Source: Ahrensia marina (GTDB lineage Bacteria; Pseudomonadota; Alphaproteobacteria; Rhizobiales; Rhizobiaceae). Taken from it: a stretch of 64,000 nt of DNA. The position numbers were made by a program, and so were the translations under genes. Below, one piece after another: positions 1 through 8,061 of the stretch. The notes beneath the pieces are model-generated. The model was not told where the DNA came from and ran no database searches. It worked only from the letters and a program-made list of their open reading frames with translations. How positions within the stretch are numbered: the first letter of the stretch is position 1; each line of letters opens with the position of its first letter. Where the stretch lies: positions 1 to 64,000 of the forward strand of contig NZ_JXMU01000018.1 in assembly GCF_001293565.1 (NCBI RefSeq), written 5' to 3'.

Positions 1-31
1 CCATACCGTCCATCATGCCGTTTTCCATCAT
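1..31 (-). CDS. 5' end of a Met-rich micro membrane protein (partial)
   Basis: The frame starts at ATG 29-31 on the minus strand and reads MMENGMMDGM before leaving the window. It follows merA by 27 bases, so it is probably the next gene of the mer transcript, and an AAGGA-like element lies just upstream. The start resembles that of the complete 38-residue membrane protein at 46906-47022 (MMNETMGNGMMDFG), which sits in the copper island. I infer a member of the same small family, but only ten codons are visible and function is unknown. Confidence 0.45.
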   Translation of the reverse strand, partial: MMENGMMDGM

Positions 32-58
32 TTGTAATTCCTTGCTCTTTTATGTTAA

Positions 59-1468
59 TTAGCCTGCACAACAAGATAGCTTTTTAATGTCCAAATCGAA
101 GGTTTGTGCAGCAAGCTTGAGGCCTTCCACGGTTGTTAGATATGGGAAAATCATCGACCCAAGCTCTTCATACGTCATGCCTGCCTTAATTGCAAAAACC
201 GCCGTTTGAATGCTGTCCGACCCTTCGGGCGCTAAAATGTGTGCGCCAAGCAGGCGTTTCGTTTCGCCGTCAGCGACCAGTTTGATGAGGCCGCGTGTGT
301 CACGGGCAGCCAATGCGCGAGGCACGTTGTCGAGTGTGATAACAGAGGTGCGAACGTCAACGCCTTGTTGCTTTGCTTGCGCTTCAGTGAGGCCAACACT
401 GGCAATCTGCGGGTCGGTGAAGACCACAGCGGGCATGGCGGAATTGTCGTAGGAAAGCGAGCTGCTGTACATGGTATTTTTGGCAGCGATTTTTGCGCCA
501 TAAGCGGCCATGTAGACGAACTGGTCATGTCCCGTGACATCACCCGCCGCATAGACGTTTTCGCGTGTGGTGCGCATTCGCTCGTCGATTTTCACACCAC
601 CAAGCGGGTTTATGTCGATGCCGGCAGCGCCAAGATTGAGGCTTTCGATATTGGGAGCGCGCCCCGTTGCGATTAAAACCTTCTCGGTTGAAATTTCACG
701 AGGCTTGCCGTCATGTTGAACAGTAAGGACAACAGAGCCGCTGCGTTCTTCAATGCGGTCGTAGGAAATCCCGCTAATGAGCGTGATGCCTTCATTTTCA
801 AAATATTCAGTGAGAGCTTTACCTATTTCAGGTTCTGCCTCTGGCAGAAGGCCACGGCGACTAATGATTGTTACCTTTACCCCTGCCCGTGCGAACATTT
901 GAGCGATTTCCGCGCCAATATAGCCTGCCCCAATTACCAAGAGCGATTCAGGCAGTGTTTCCAGTTCAAGGGCGGTCGTGCTTGTGAGGTATGGGATGCT
1001 TTCGATGCCTTCGATTGACGGCAGAGCAGGCCGCGTTCCCGTAGCAATGATGACCTTGTTGGCATCGATGATATCTCCGCCAACCGAGAGCTTTCCGTCT
1101 TCGAAAAACGCTGCTTCGCCTTCGATATAGGAAACGGAATCGTATGCTGGCAGCAGGTCGCTGTATTTCGCTTTGCGAAGGTCATCGACCAGTTCTTGTT
1201 TTTGTTGCACTGCGGCTTGCCAATCGGTCACCTTTGCCGAGGCTTCAATGCCGTCGAAACGGTCAGCGGCTTTTGCAATGTGCAGAGTTTCGGCGGCACG
1301 TATTAGAGCTTTTGACGGAACACAGCCAACATTGACGCACGTTCCCCCGATTGTGCCGTAGCCAATGAGCGCGACTGTCGCCCCTTCGTCGGCTGCCGTA
1401 ATCGCTGCCGAAAATCCTGCCGACCCTGCGCCGATAACGGCAACGTCGAATTTCTGATTGGTGCTCAT
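59..1468 (-). CDS. merA: Mercuric reductase MerA
   Basis: A cytosolic FAD- and NADPH-dependent flavoenzyme that reduces Hg(II) to Hg(0). The 469-residue product has the N-terminal FAD dinucleotide fold (VIGAGSAG), the redox-active disulfide in GGTCVNVGCVPSK (C44 and C49), a second nucleotide fold (VIGAGYIGAE), the ATGRAPN stretch and the C-terminal vicinal cysteine pair LSCCAG (C466, C467) that hands Hg(II) to the active site. The start at 1468 is chosen because it begins the conserved fold and overlaps the merF stop as ATGA; the longer open frame upstream is read-through of merF. There is no N-terminal HMA (NmerA) domain, unlike Tn501 and Tn21 MerA. Confidence 0.96.
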   Translation of the reverse strand: MSTNQKFDVAVIGAGSAGFSAAITAADEGATVALIGYGTIGGTCVNVGCVPSKALIRAAETLHIAKAADRFDGIEASAKVTDWQAAVQQKQELVDDLRKAKYSDLLPAYDSVSYIEGEAAFFEDGKLSVGGDIIDANKVIIATGTRPALPSIEGIESIPYLTSTTALELETLPESLLVIGAGYIGAEIAQMFARAGVKVTIISRRGLLPEAEPEIGKALTEYFENEGITLISGISYDRIEERSGSVVLTVQHDGKPREISTEKVLIATGRAPNIESLNLGAAGIDINPLGGVKIDERMRTTRENVYAAGDVTGHDQFVYMAAYGAKIAAKNTMYSSSLSYDNSAMPAVVFTDPQIASVGLTEAQAKQQGVDVRTSVITLDNVPRALAARDTRGLIKLVADGETKRLLGAHILAPEGSDSIQTAVFAIKAGMTYEELGSMIFPYLTTVEGLKLAAQTFDLDIKKLSCCAG

Positions 1469-1677
1469 GATGCTTGCGCCTTTGTCTTGCGCCATACGGC
1501 ATAGATTGTGATGCCGATGAAGATTGCGAGCGCGGGTAACAGCACGATGTCGAGATAGCCGACGATTGCCGATAGGCCGACCGCGCCAAGCAGCACGACA
1601 AGAACGGTTGTGAAGCAACACAGAGCCGCAATGACGGTGCCGATTATCCCTGTTGCCAATAGTTTGTTGTTCGTCAT
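1465..1677 (-). CDS. merF: Mercury transporter MerF
   Basis: A 70-residue inner-membrane protein with two predicted helices that brings Hg(II) into the cytoplasm for MerA. The first helix carries the vicinal pair in ALCCFT (C20, C21), and the stretch GLSAIVGYLDIVLLPALAIF matches MerF. Characterised MerF proteins have a second cysteine pair near the C-terminus; this one ends KTKAQAS without it. It overlaps merA (ATGA) and the end of merT, so translation is probably coupled. Identification as MerF rather than MerT rests on size and the helix pattern. Confidence 0.88.
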   Translation of the reverse strand: MTNNKLLATGIIGTVIAALCCFTTVLVVLLGAVGLSAIVGYLDIVLLPALAIFIGITIYAVWRKTKAQAS

Positions 1678-2066
1678 GATTGTTGCCTCAAAATTTCCCA
1701 GAGGGAGCGTGCAACGTCATCTTCCCAAAGTGGCGCGGTGAGTGCGCCGAGGAAAACGAGCGTTGCAATGCTGGTTAGAATTAAGCCGCTACGGTTACCG
1801 CGCAGGCCACATGGAGAACGCCACAGACGCAGCCACGACCACGCAACGGCAATGCCGACAGCAAGCAAAATAATTTCTCGGTAGCGGACGAATGGCCCCA
1901 AGAATGCCAGCCATGAACCGCCAAAGCCAAGGATAGACAGCCCCAACGGCAAAATGCAGCATGAGGCTGACAGTGCAGCAAGCACTATGGCTCCGCCCGT
2001 AAGGGCAGAGTCGGCCCCAAGATTTTGAGTCTTTGGCGGTGAAATTGAGTGTTCCGTTCGTTCCAT
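1674..2066 (-). CDS. merT: Mercuric ion transporter MerT
   Basis: A 130-residue inner-membrane protein with three predicted helices. The vicinal pair in SASCCILPLGL (C36, C37) in helix 1 is the MerT hallmark. The cytosolic loop, which normally has two cysteines, shows only one (C86 in RSPCGL). It is the first gene of merT-merF-merA and there is no merP between them. The ATG at 2064-2066 lies only 7 bases from the -10 element of the mer promoter and has no Shine-Dalgarno sequence, so the mRNA may be leaderless; no other usable start codon occurs before the first helix. Confidence 0.9.
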   Translation of the reverse strand: MERTEHSISPPKTQNLGADSALTGGAIVLAALSASCCILPLGLSILGFGGSWLAFLGPFVRYREIILLAVGIAVAWSWLRLWRSPCGLRGNRSGLILTSIATLVFLGALTAPLWEDDVARSLWEILRQQS

Positions 2067-2072
2067 TTTTCA

Positions 2073-2103
2073 ACTATAACACCTGTAGTAACTACAGGAG
2101 CAA
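2073..2103 (-). promoter_or_regulatory. mer operator-promoter (MerR type, 19-bp spacer)
   Basis: On the minus strand TTGCTC (2098-2103) and TATAGT (2073-2078) are separated by exactly 19 bases. The spacer holds a perfect palindrome, CCTGTAGT-A-ACTACAGG, at 2082-2098. The overlong spacer with a dyad inside is the signature of MerR-family activation by DNA untwisting. It lies between divergent merT and merR, so MerR probably controls both directions. Confidence 0.9.
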
Positions 2104-2110
2104 ACGAAAA

Positions 2111-2503
2111 ATGGGATGGCCTATCGGGAAAGCATCGGAGCTTAGTGGGGTAGGTATTGAAACCATTCGCTATTATGAGCGGGAAGGCATTACCCCACAG
2201 CCAGACCGCACGGCTGGCGGTCGCCGAGATTATGACTCTGGAACCGTTGCGAAGCTGCGATTTGTAAAACGATGCAGAGAGCTTGGTTTTTCGATTGCAG
2301 CCATCAAAACGTTGCTGAAACTATCTCATTCAGATGATGCCACCTGCGAAGAAGCGGGCAAAATAGGGCAGCAAAACCGCGTTTTGGTGCGTGAGAAAAT
2401 CGCAGACCTAAAGCGAATGGAGAGGGCATTAGATGAACTTGTTGCATCTTGTCGTAAAGGCCGAACAGATTGCCCTATGCTTCAAAAGCTTTTCGCTGAT
2501 TAG
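2111..2503 (+). CDS. merR: Mercury-responsive regulator MerR
   Basis: A 130-residue dimeric MerR-family regulator: winged helix-turn-helix (IGKASELSGVGIETIRYYER), then the long dimerisation helix. The three Hg-binding cysteines are present as C79 (DATCEE), C114 and C121 (SCRKGRTDCPM); the loop between the last two is shorter than in Tn501 MerR. The start at 2111 gives the normal N-terminus; the frame is open upstream across the operator but that part has no family match. It is divergent from merT and sits beside the 19-bp-spacer operator it should bind. Confidence 0.94.
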   Translation: MGWPIGKASELSGVGIETIRYYEREGITPQPDRTAGGRRDYDSGTVAKLRFVKRCRELGFSIAAIKTLLKLSHSDDATCEEAGKIGQQNRVLVREKIADLKRMERALDELVASCRKGRTDCPMLQKLFAD

Positions 2504-2581
2504 GCAGAGCCGAGTGTCGCATAATTGAATGTATGGATTTGCTCACATTTTTGGACGTGCCGCAAACGATGCCTTTGCCAA

Positions 2582-3571
2582 CTATTCAGACATCTGCGGC
2601 ATATGAATTTCTAGCACTCCTCTTTTGCCATCTCTGCGTCCCACTTGAATTATGAGATCAATGGTCTGCTTGGCGTAATCGACGACATCAGCTCTAGTCA
2701 GTCTGACCCCTGTTTGCATGACCATGAGCGCTATTCGTTCAAGTGCTAAAGCAGGGCTATCGGCGTGAATGGTCGATATGGAACCGGGATGGCCAGTATT
2801 GATGGCCTCAAGAAAATTGTAAGCTTCAGCGCCTCGAAGTTCCCCAACGATTAATCTGTCTGGTCGCATGCGCAAAGAACTCTCAAGCAGCTTTGCCGTC
2901 GTTCTATCCGACCCTTCTCGACGACTGGCGACCATAGCAACTACATTGTCGTGAGTTGGGCGCAGTTCGATTGCATCCTCAATTGTGATTATACGTTCTT
3001 TCTCATGACACAAATTCAAAAGCGCTCGAGCAATTGTTGTCTTGCCAGATGATGTCCCGCCAGAGATTAAAATGTTCAGGCGATTGTCGACGGCCGACTT
3101 GAGGAATTCTGCGAGGTCTTCATCCCGAAGGTGTTGCTTCATTCCTTCTTTAGACCAATGACGGACTGCGTCGGTATCGATGCTTTCTCCACGTACATAC
3201 TTGATCTCACTAGCATCCAAGACGCGAGAGACGTATTTGCGGATTGAAAGCGAAACACCCTTCTCAATGGCTGGTGGCACAACAACTTGGACCCGTACAT
3301 CATTGCCGAACACAAAGACCCGGCCCGATACGATCGGGTGATCTTCGCCCAGTGCATTTCCAGTGTCGCCAGCAAGATTACTTCCTAGTGAATGGATTTC
3401 ATGCTCAGACATTTGCACGTCTGTCACTTCTTCCATGTGGGCCTTGTTCGTGTATTCGACAAAAATGCGGTCATCTGGGTTGATAACCACCTCGTTGACG
3501 TCGTCGGAGACCAACAATGCTTCAAGGGGCTTCAACCCTTGTTCCGCATAGCTATTCACGCTCTCATTCAT
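2582..3571 (-). CDS. virB11: T4SS ATPase VirB11
   Basis: A 329-residue hexameric traffic ATPase at the cytoplasmic face of the VirB channel, switching between pilus assembly and substrate transfer. Visible motifs are Walker A SGGTSSGKTT, the Asp box (IITIEDAIEL), the Walker B region (RMRPDRLIVGELRGAEA) and the His box (TGHPGSISTIHAD). It is the last gene of the virB operon and its ATG overlaps the virB10 stop by four bases. Length is normal for the family. It ends 78 bases from the convergent merR gene. Confidence 0.95.
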   Translation of the reverse strand: MNESVNSYAEQGLKPLEALLVSDDVNEVVINPDDRIFVEYTNKAHMEEVTDVQMSEHEIHSLGSNLAGDTGNALGEDHPIVSGRVFVFGNDVRVQVVVPPAIEKGVSLSIRKYVSRVLDASEIKYVRGESIDTDAVRHWSKEGMKQHLRDEDLAEFLKSAVDNRLNILISGGTSSGKTTIARALLNLCHEKERIITIEDAIELRPTHDNVVAMVASRREGSDRTTAKLLESSLRMRPDRLIVGELRGAEAYNFLEAINTGHPGSISTIHADSPALALERIALMVMQTGVRLTRADVVDYAKQTIDLIIQVGRRDGKRGVLEIHMPQMSE

Positions 3572-4965
3572 GAGAAGATCAAATCCTGATTTACCAACAC
3601 ATTCATCTGCGTGCCTTGTGGAATACGAATGATTGGAGGGAGCTTCAGATACTCTTCCAGAACATCTTCGGTTGTGTCTTTCAGATCGTCGGACACGTCC
3701 TGGGCGACACCTGTGGCAGCCTGCGTTGAAGAATTGTTTCCCGTCGCCTCATCATTGGCCAAGAAAGAGGGGATGGCTGAGATGGAAGTGATCAAAACGG
3801 CCGTGCCAAACCTTTGGAAGAACCGGCTATCGACATTGCCAGCCTGTCCGCCACGACCCAACCGATCAATGCCGGTTGCAGCCAGCTTTACGGACTTGCC
3901 TTCCGGCGTGATGGCTCGGTTCCAAGCAATTAACACTCGCTTCTGTGCAATTGATATCTTCGGATTGTAGGTGCCAATCAGCCGCGTGCCGGCAGGCATC
4001 AGAATGTTCTGACCATCGAAGGAATAAACAGGTCGCATCACCTGCGCACGGATATTACCAGGCAACTCACTGTTTATGGCCGTTTCCAATATCGCTGAGA
4101 TTATCGTGCCTTGAACGATGGTCTTGGATATATCTTCAAGATCAGAGGCACGGGCGGTTTCAAAACCTTGGCTGGCCGCAGATTTGAGGAACTTCTCATT
4201 GTCCGACAGTTCGCGAACGCCGGTCTCTTCCTCTTTGTTGCCTGAAACAGACTTTCCTTCTTCGGATTCATCAAAGACATTTCCATCTGAGCGAACGCGT
4301 TCCAAAAGCTCGGCCTCGCGGGCCGCTCGACGCTCTTCCAAAAGTTTGCGGAGACGTGCTCTTTCTTCCGCCTCCAAACGCAGACGCTCTTGTTCTGCAA
4401 GTTCTGCAGCAGTCGGACCTGTTGGAACTTTTGTCTGGGCTTTGAGCGCTTCAAGTTGGGCTTTCAGCAATTGCTCACGGGTTTCAGCCTCGGCACGCAA
4501 TGCAGCAGCCTGCTGATCCAGAAGCTTTTTGATGTCCGCGCTAGTAGGACCGCCTTCAGGTGCTGGGCGATTGGCAATATCCCTCAATGCCTTTTCCAAA
4601 GCATCAATTCGAGCTTTGGCTTCCGGATCAAGTTCAGCGGGTTTGGGGTCGGCTTTGGGAACGACGACATCGACAGCTGCTTCGGGAGCTTTCACATCCA
4701 GATCAGGCTGACGGACGATTTGGGTAGAGATACCACTGCTGTCGAGCTTAGATGTTTGCTGTATGTCTTCGGAGGAGGACGTGCCAAATCCGAGCAATCG
4801 CCGTGCCTCATTGGGAAAGACAACGAAGACAGCTGCCAATGCCATCAATATTATAAAGAAGAGGATTGCCCATACCGGTGAACCCCGGCGCTGAGCGCCG
4901 GACATACGTTCTCGCCGTGCTTTCAGGCGGTCATTATCTTCCACGTCGATTGTATCGTCTGCCAT
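3568..4965 (-). CDS. virB10: T4SS core-complex protein VirB10
   Basis: A 465-residue protein that spans both membranes and links ATPase energy to the outer-membrane core. It has a cytosolic N-terminus, one membrane helix near residues 30-50 (VWAILFFIILMALAAVFVV), a long Pro-, Ala- and Glu-rich coiled region (about 70-230) and the C-terminal TrbI/VirB10 beta-barrel domain (VQGTIISAILETAINSELPG onwards, then MPAGTRLIGTY and IPQGTQMNVLVNQDLIF). It follows virB9 after three bases and overlaps virB11. Confidence 0.95.
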   Translation of the reverse strand: MADDTIDVEDNDRLKARRERMSGAQRRGSPVWAILFFIILMALAAVFVVFPNEARRLLGFGTSSSEDIQQTSKLDSSGISTQIVRQPDLDVKAPEAAVDVVVPKADPKPAELDPEAKARIDALEKALRDIANRPAPEGGPTSADIKKLLDQQAAALRAEAETREQLLKAQLEALKAQTKVPTGPTAAELAEQERLRLEAEERARLRKLLEERRAAREAELLERVRSDGNVFDESEEGKSVSGNKEEETGVRELSDNEKFLKSAASQGFETARASDLEDISKTIVQGTIISAILETAINSELPGNIRAQVMRPVYSFDGQNILMPAGTRLIGTYNPKISIAQKRVLIAWNRAITPEGKSVKLAATGIDRLGRGGQAGNVDSRFFQRFGTAVLITSISAIPSFLANDEATGNNSSTQAATGVAQDVSDDLKDTTEDVLEEYLKLPPIIRIPQGTQMNVLVNQDLIFS

Positions 4966-4968
4966 GAT

Positions 4969-5700
4969 TTATCCAAACACGCCTTTGACGACCTTCGGGC
5001 CGTTGTGAATGCAGATCGCATCTGGGCCGATGCGCACGGTCCAATCCTTCTCAACACCGTCAACGATGATCTGGCGTCCCGATGTGCGTGAATTGACGAT
5101 GTATTCTTTGCCGCCCTTGCCGACTTTGAAAATGCCGGGGAGAGGGCCGTTTTCGGGGAAGGTGAAAAAGGTTTGCTTGCCGTTATCAAACACTTCAATC
5201 GGGGCGAATTCAGCGCTTCCAGCTATGTGATAATCAAAATTGCGACCGCGTTTGGATCCACTGGCGGCGCCATATTCAGACACAACGGGTGTTGGGTATT
5301 TGAAGGTGGTTCTGAAATTGTGGTTCTGGCGATGACCAGCTTTGCCACGATGAGCGCGTAGCTCAAAGGAATAGACTCGGCGATCTGTGTAAACCGTCAT
5401 ATTGGTGACGGCATCCACATTCAGCGGCTTTATGGATATGACATCGCCGCGCTTAAGCCGGATGATTTGCCAAGACGCGCTGTCGCCGACTTGAATGCTT
5501 TCAACGACCTCATTTTTTCCAAACTGCACCGTCGAGATAAAGTTGGTGTGCATATCCAATCGATACACGGTGTTTTCATTGTAGACGAATTGTTTGATCC
5601 TGCCATCAGCGGGCAAAGGGGCAGGGCGTTGCTCAGCTAGCCCAGAAATTGATGATGCAAGGAGAAGCCCCAATGTGGCCGCTACGATTTTCTTATTCAT
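4969..5700 (-). CDS. virB9: T4SS outer-membrane complex protein VirB9
   Basis: A 243-residue secreted protein of the core complex. The start at 5700 gives a clear signal peptide (MNKKIVAATLGLLLASSISG, cleavage near LAEQ), and the ATG overlaps the virB8 stop. It carries the CagX/VirB9 features: an N-terminal domain with IKQFVYNENTVYRLD and a C-terminal domain rich in beta strands ending in GPDAICIHNGPKVVKG. The reading frame extends upstream into virB8 but the signal peptide decides the start. Confidence 0.94.
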   Translation of the reverse strand: MNKKIVAATLGLLLASSISGLAEQRPAPLPADGRIKQFVYNENTVYRLDMHTNFISTVQFGKNEVVESIQVGDSASWQIIRLKRGDVISIKPLNVDAVTNMTVYTDRRVYSFELRAHRGKAGHRQNHNFRTTFKYPTPVVSEYGAASGSKRGRNFDYHIAGSAEFAPIEVFDNGKQTFFTFPENGPLPGIFKVGKGGKEYIVNSRTSGRQIIVDGVEKDWTVRIGPDAICIHNGPKVVKGVFG

Positions 5701-6404
5701 TGTAAAGCCTCTCTGTCTGTCCCGTTGGTTTGTTTTCTTGGGCTTAGTGTTTCTGCGTCTACGCGGTAATTTGTGACGATAAATCCAAACGGGTTTTTCC
5801 AAACGGCCTGAAGGTTTCGCTCCACTTTTGGCTGGAATGCAAAACCGACCGTTGCCACGAAATCACGCACGATCGGCTGTTCCCCTTCGGTCTCAAGTGA
5901 TTTTCGGAAGCGCACTTGAGCCGTTCCCTCCGTGAGCAATGTGATGGAGATGATCTCCACTGACAGCCGGGATCTTGTCGTGTAAATATTGGGTGGGTAG
6001 TTCTCATTGCCGCGGGTCCAAAGGGCAACGAGTGAGGACCGCGCCTGTTCTTCGGAACGGGTCAAAACATCTGGAATACGTGTCTCATTGTCGGCAATGT
6101 CATAGGTTTCCCGATCTGTGACATAACTAACGAGTTCAGCTTGGCGCACCGCTTCTTGCTCGGCCAGTGAGACAGGACGGACCTGCACGACCTTTTCAGC
6201 CGCGCCTGTGGTTTTGTCGACCATCACCACATAGGGACGGATTTCCTTCAAAGGTAGCAATGACAGCACTGCGACCATGCAGACAACTGCCATGGTTAGC
6301 GCCAGCAGAGCAACAAGCATCCAACGATTGCGCTGTGAACGAAGTTGGAAGAAGACCTCATCCTCAAAAGTGTATGCTGTCTCCTCAGCGGTTCGCTTTG
6401 ACAT
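5697..6404 (-). CDS. virB8: T4SS inner-membrane assembly factor VirB8
   Basis: A 235-residue bitopic inner-membrane protein: short cytosolic N-terminus, one helix at about residues 30-53 (WMLVALLALTMAVVCMVAVL), then a periplasmic NTF2-like domain with the VirB8 features KEIRPYVVMVDKTTG, YVTDRETYD and the C-terminal NPFGFIVTNYRVDAE. It nucleates assembly through contacts with VirB10 and VirB9. It lies between virB6 and virB9 and overlaps the latter. Confidence 0.95.
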   Translation of the reverse strand: MSKRTAEETAYTFEDEVFFQLRSQRNRWMLVALLALTMAVVCMVAVLSLLPLKEIRPYVVMVDKTTGAAEKVVQVRPVSLAEQEAVRQAELVSYVTDRETYDIADNETRIPDVLTRSEEQARSSLVALWTRGNENYPPNIYTTRSRLSVEIISITLLTEGTAQVRFRKSLETEGEQPIVRDFVATVGFAFQPKVERNLQAVWKNPFGFIVTNYRVDAETLSPRKQTNGTDREALQ

Positions 6405-6456
6405 TCTCGCCCCAACCCATTTCTTTTTTTAAGTCTTGTTGTTTTTGGAAGGTCAT
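6385..6456 (-). CDS. Possible 23-codon micro-ORF between virB6 and virB8
   Basis: An ATG at 6454-6456 overlaps the virB6 stop as ATGA and opens a 23-codon frame beginning MTFQKQQDLKKEMG. It ends 20 bases inside virB8 in another frame. There is no convincing Shine-Dalgarno site and no membrane segment. It could be a translational coupler that carries ribosomes from virB6 to virB8, or chance. Confidence 0.2.
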   Translation of the reverse strand: MTFQKQQDLKKEMGWGENVKANR

Positions 6457-7610
6457 TTGCGCCCCCCATTCAAACCAGCTTGTGTTCTTGCTGCATCCGG
6501 TTTTGAAGCGCCGCCAGAAGCACCGCCTTGTGAAGCATCAAAGGCTGCAGCCTTCTTGTTGGCTGATGACGAAGCGCCTCGACCACCTGGTTGAAAGAAT
6601 GAGGGATCGCTAAAGCGTTGACGATCACGGCTCATGCGCGTCGCTTGCGTCACAAAGGCTGCTGTTTGAGCTACCCGGCCACCGCCATTCTCGCGAACAT
6701 TGTCTGCCGCCTGTCGCCCTGCATCGACACGGGCGACACCGCTGTAAGCAGCTCTGACCGGCGCGGTTGCCGTGTTTGCAATATTGCGATAAGCAGCGCG
6801 CGCCTCAGCAATACCTGTACCCGTTGTGACGATCGTTCCTGCAAGCCCGGTGACGAGGCCTGGGATGTTGAACATCATGAAGATTGCAGCAAAAATTACG
6901 ATGATGAAGCCTGCGGCTTGAGACATCTCCGAAGCAACTCCTACGCCACCCGCTAAGCTCTTTCCGACACCTATTACGGCACCCATAACTCCAGCCAGTA
7001 CCAAGGGAATGAGAGCAAAACCGATTGTAAAACGGGTCCAAGATTCAAAGAGGCTTTTAGTCGCTGAGAATAAGAGGCACGCGATGAAAACTGGAGCGAA
7101 TGAGACTGCCATTGCCAGACCGACTTTGGCCAAAGCCGAAACAAGAATGGCAACACAGGCCATCAATGCGCCAAGAACGATGAGCACGACAGCAGTAAGG
7201 CTGATGCCCAGCCAACCGCTCTCTTCATTAGCTCGATCTGAGAAGTTGAAAATCTCAGTGACCATTTCGTCCATGGCCAAGTTGAGGTTAGGGGCACTCG
7301 TTGCTGAAAGAAGTGCGGCCCCGATATTGCCAGGCGTGTTGGTCAGAATATTGTAGATCGGTTGAAACTGCGACCATGTGGTCGCGACCGAGAGGATGAG
7401 AACATATCGAACGCCCCAAGTGAGGTAGCTCGACATTCTGATCGGGACGAATTGCATAATTGCATTGGCGGCAATCAGAACCAAACCAACCAGTCCGCCA
7501 GCTTGAATCATTGTTGTCACCGGGCCAGCAAAGTCCGTGAACACGGACTGCGCATAGCTAGCAATCGCGGTATCGATGAGTGTCAGAGTATCGTTGATGT
7601 GGGTCGCCAT
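6453..7610 (-). CDS. virB6: T4SS polytopic channel protein VirB6
   Basis: A 385-residue inner-membrane protein with several hydrophobic segments between residues about 30 and 270 (for example LVGLVLIAANAIMQFV, LTAVVLIVLGALMACVAILV, AAGFIIVIFAAIFMMF) and a Trp-containing central loop, as in TrbL/VirB6 proteins. The C-terminal tail of about 110 residues is Ala-, Arg- and Ser-rich and probably cytosolic. VirB6 forms the inner-membrane part of the substrate path. It lies between an unrecognised exported protein and virB8. Confidence 0.92.
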   Translation of the reverse strand: MATHINDTLTLIDTAIASYAQSVFTDFAGPVTTMIQAGGLVGLVLIAANAIMQFVPIRMSSYLTWGVRYVLILSVATTWSQFQPIYNILTNTPGNIGAALLSATSAPNLNLAMDEMVTEIFNFSDRANEESGWLGISLTAVVLIVLGALMACVAILVSALAKVGLAMAVSFAPVFIACLLFSATKSLFESWTRFTIGFALIPLVLAGVMGAVIGVGKSLAGGVGVASEMSQAAGFIIVIFAAIFMMFNIPGLVTGLAGTIVTTGTGIAEARAAYRNIANTATAPVRAAYSGVARVDAGRQAADNVRENGGGRVAQTAAFVTQATRMSRDRQRFSDPSFFQPGGRGASSSANKKAAAFDASQGGASGGASKPDAARTQAGLNGGRK

Positions 7611-7625
7611 GGCAGAGCAGTTTTC

Positions 7626-8060
7626 CTACCGTTTCATCACCCCAAGAGCTTCGCATTGCTTTAGAGCGGCCTCACGCGGTCGTTCTTTAGCTCGCTGCTT
7701 TTGGAATTCGAGTTGAAATGGTCGGAGTGTGGCGGGATCCATTGAGAAGTAACTCTCAGGGACCATATCCTTTATGGCTGACCAGTCGCGCCGACCTTGC
7801 ATGCAGGTGAAATCTGCGGACTTGCCTGCGGCAGCTGCCTTACATGTTCTGACGATTTCCTCGTCCTCCCATTTTTCGGCGTACTGTTTCACGATGACTG
7901 ACATGGTCTTGTTGTGACTAAGCTTATTGACCGCGGACACCGCTCGCTCGTTCAGAAATGGAATTCTTTCACAATGAAAATTGCCATGATCAGCTAGCGC
8001 AGAGCCTGGGTGAATTGAAATGACGGTTGATGCAATGAGAATGGGGGGTTTGAGCTTCAT
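7626..8060 (-). CDS. Exported protein of the T4SS operon, unrecognised
   Basis: A 144-residue protein with an N-terminal signal-like segment (ILIASTVISIHPGSALA, cleavage near LADH). The mature part contains four cysteines (HCER, RTCKA, FTCMQ, KQCEA), which could form two periplasmic disulfides, and a charged C-terminus. It is set tightly between virB5 (one base) and virB6 (15 bases), so it probably belongs to the apparatus or to its entry and surface-exclusion functions. I do not recognise a family, and that role is inferred from position only. Confidence 0.75.
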   Translation of the reverse strand: MKLKPPILIASTVISIHPGSALADHGNFHCERIPFLNERAVSAVNKLSHNKTMSVIVKQYAEKWEDEEIVRTCKAAAAGKSADFTCMQGRRDWSAIKDMVPESYFSMDPATLRPFQLEFQKQRAKERPREAALKQCEALGVMKR

Positions 8061-8061
8061 T

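Noticed and set aside
713-1018. Plus-strand open frames across merA
   Set aside because: They are shadows of a strongly conserved minus-strand gene and have no start context or family match.
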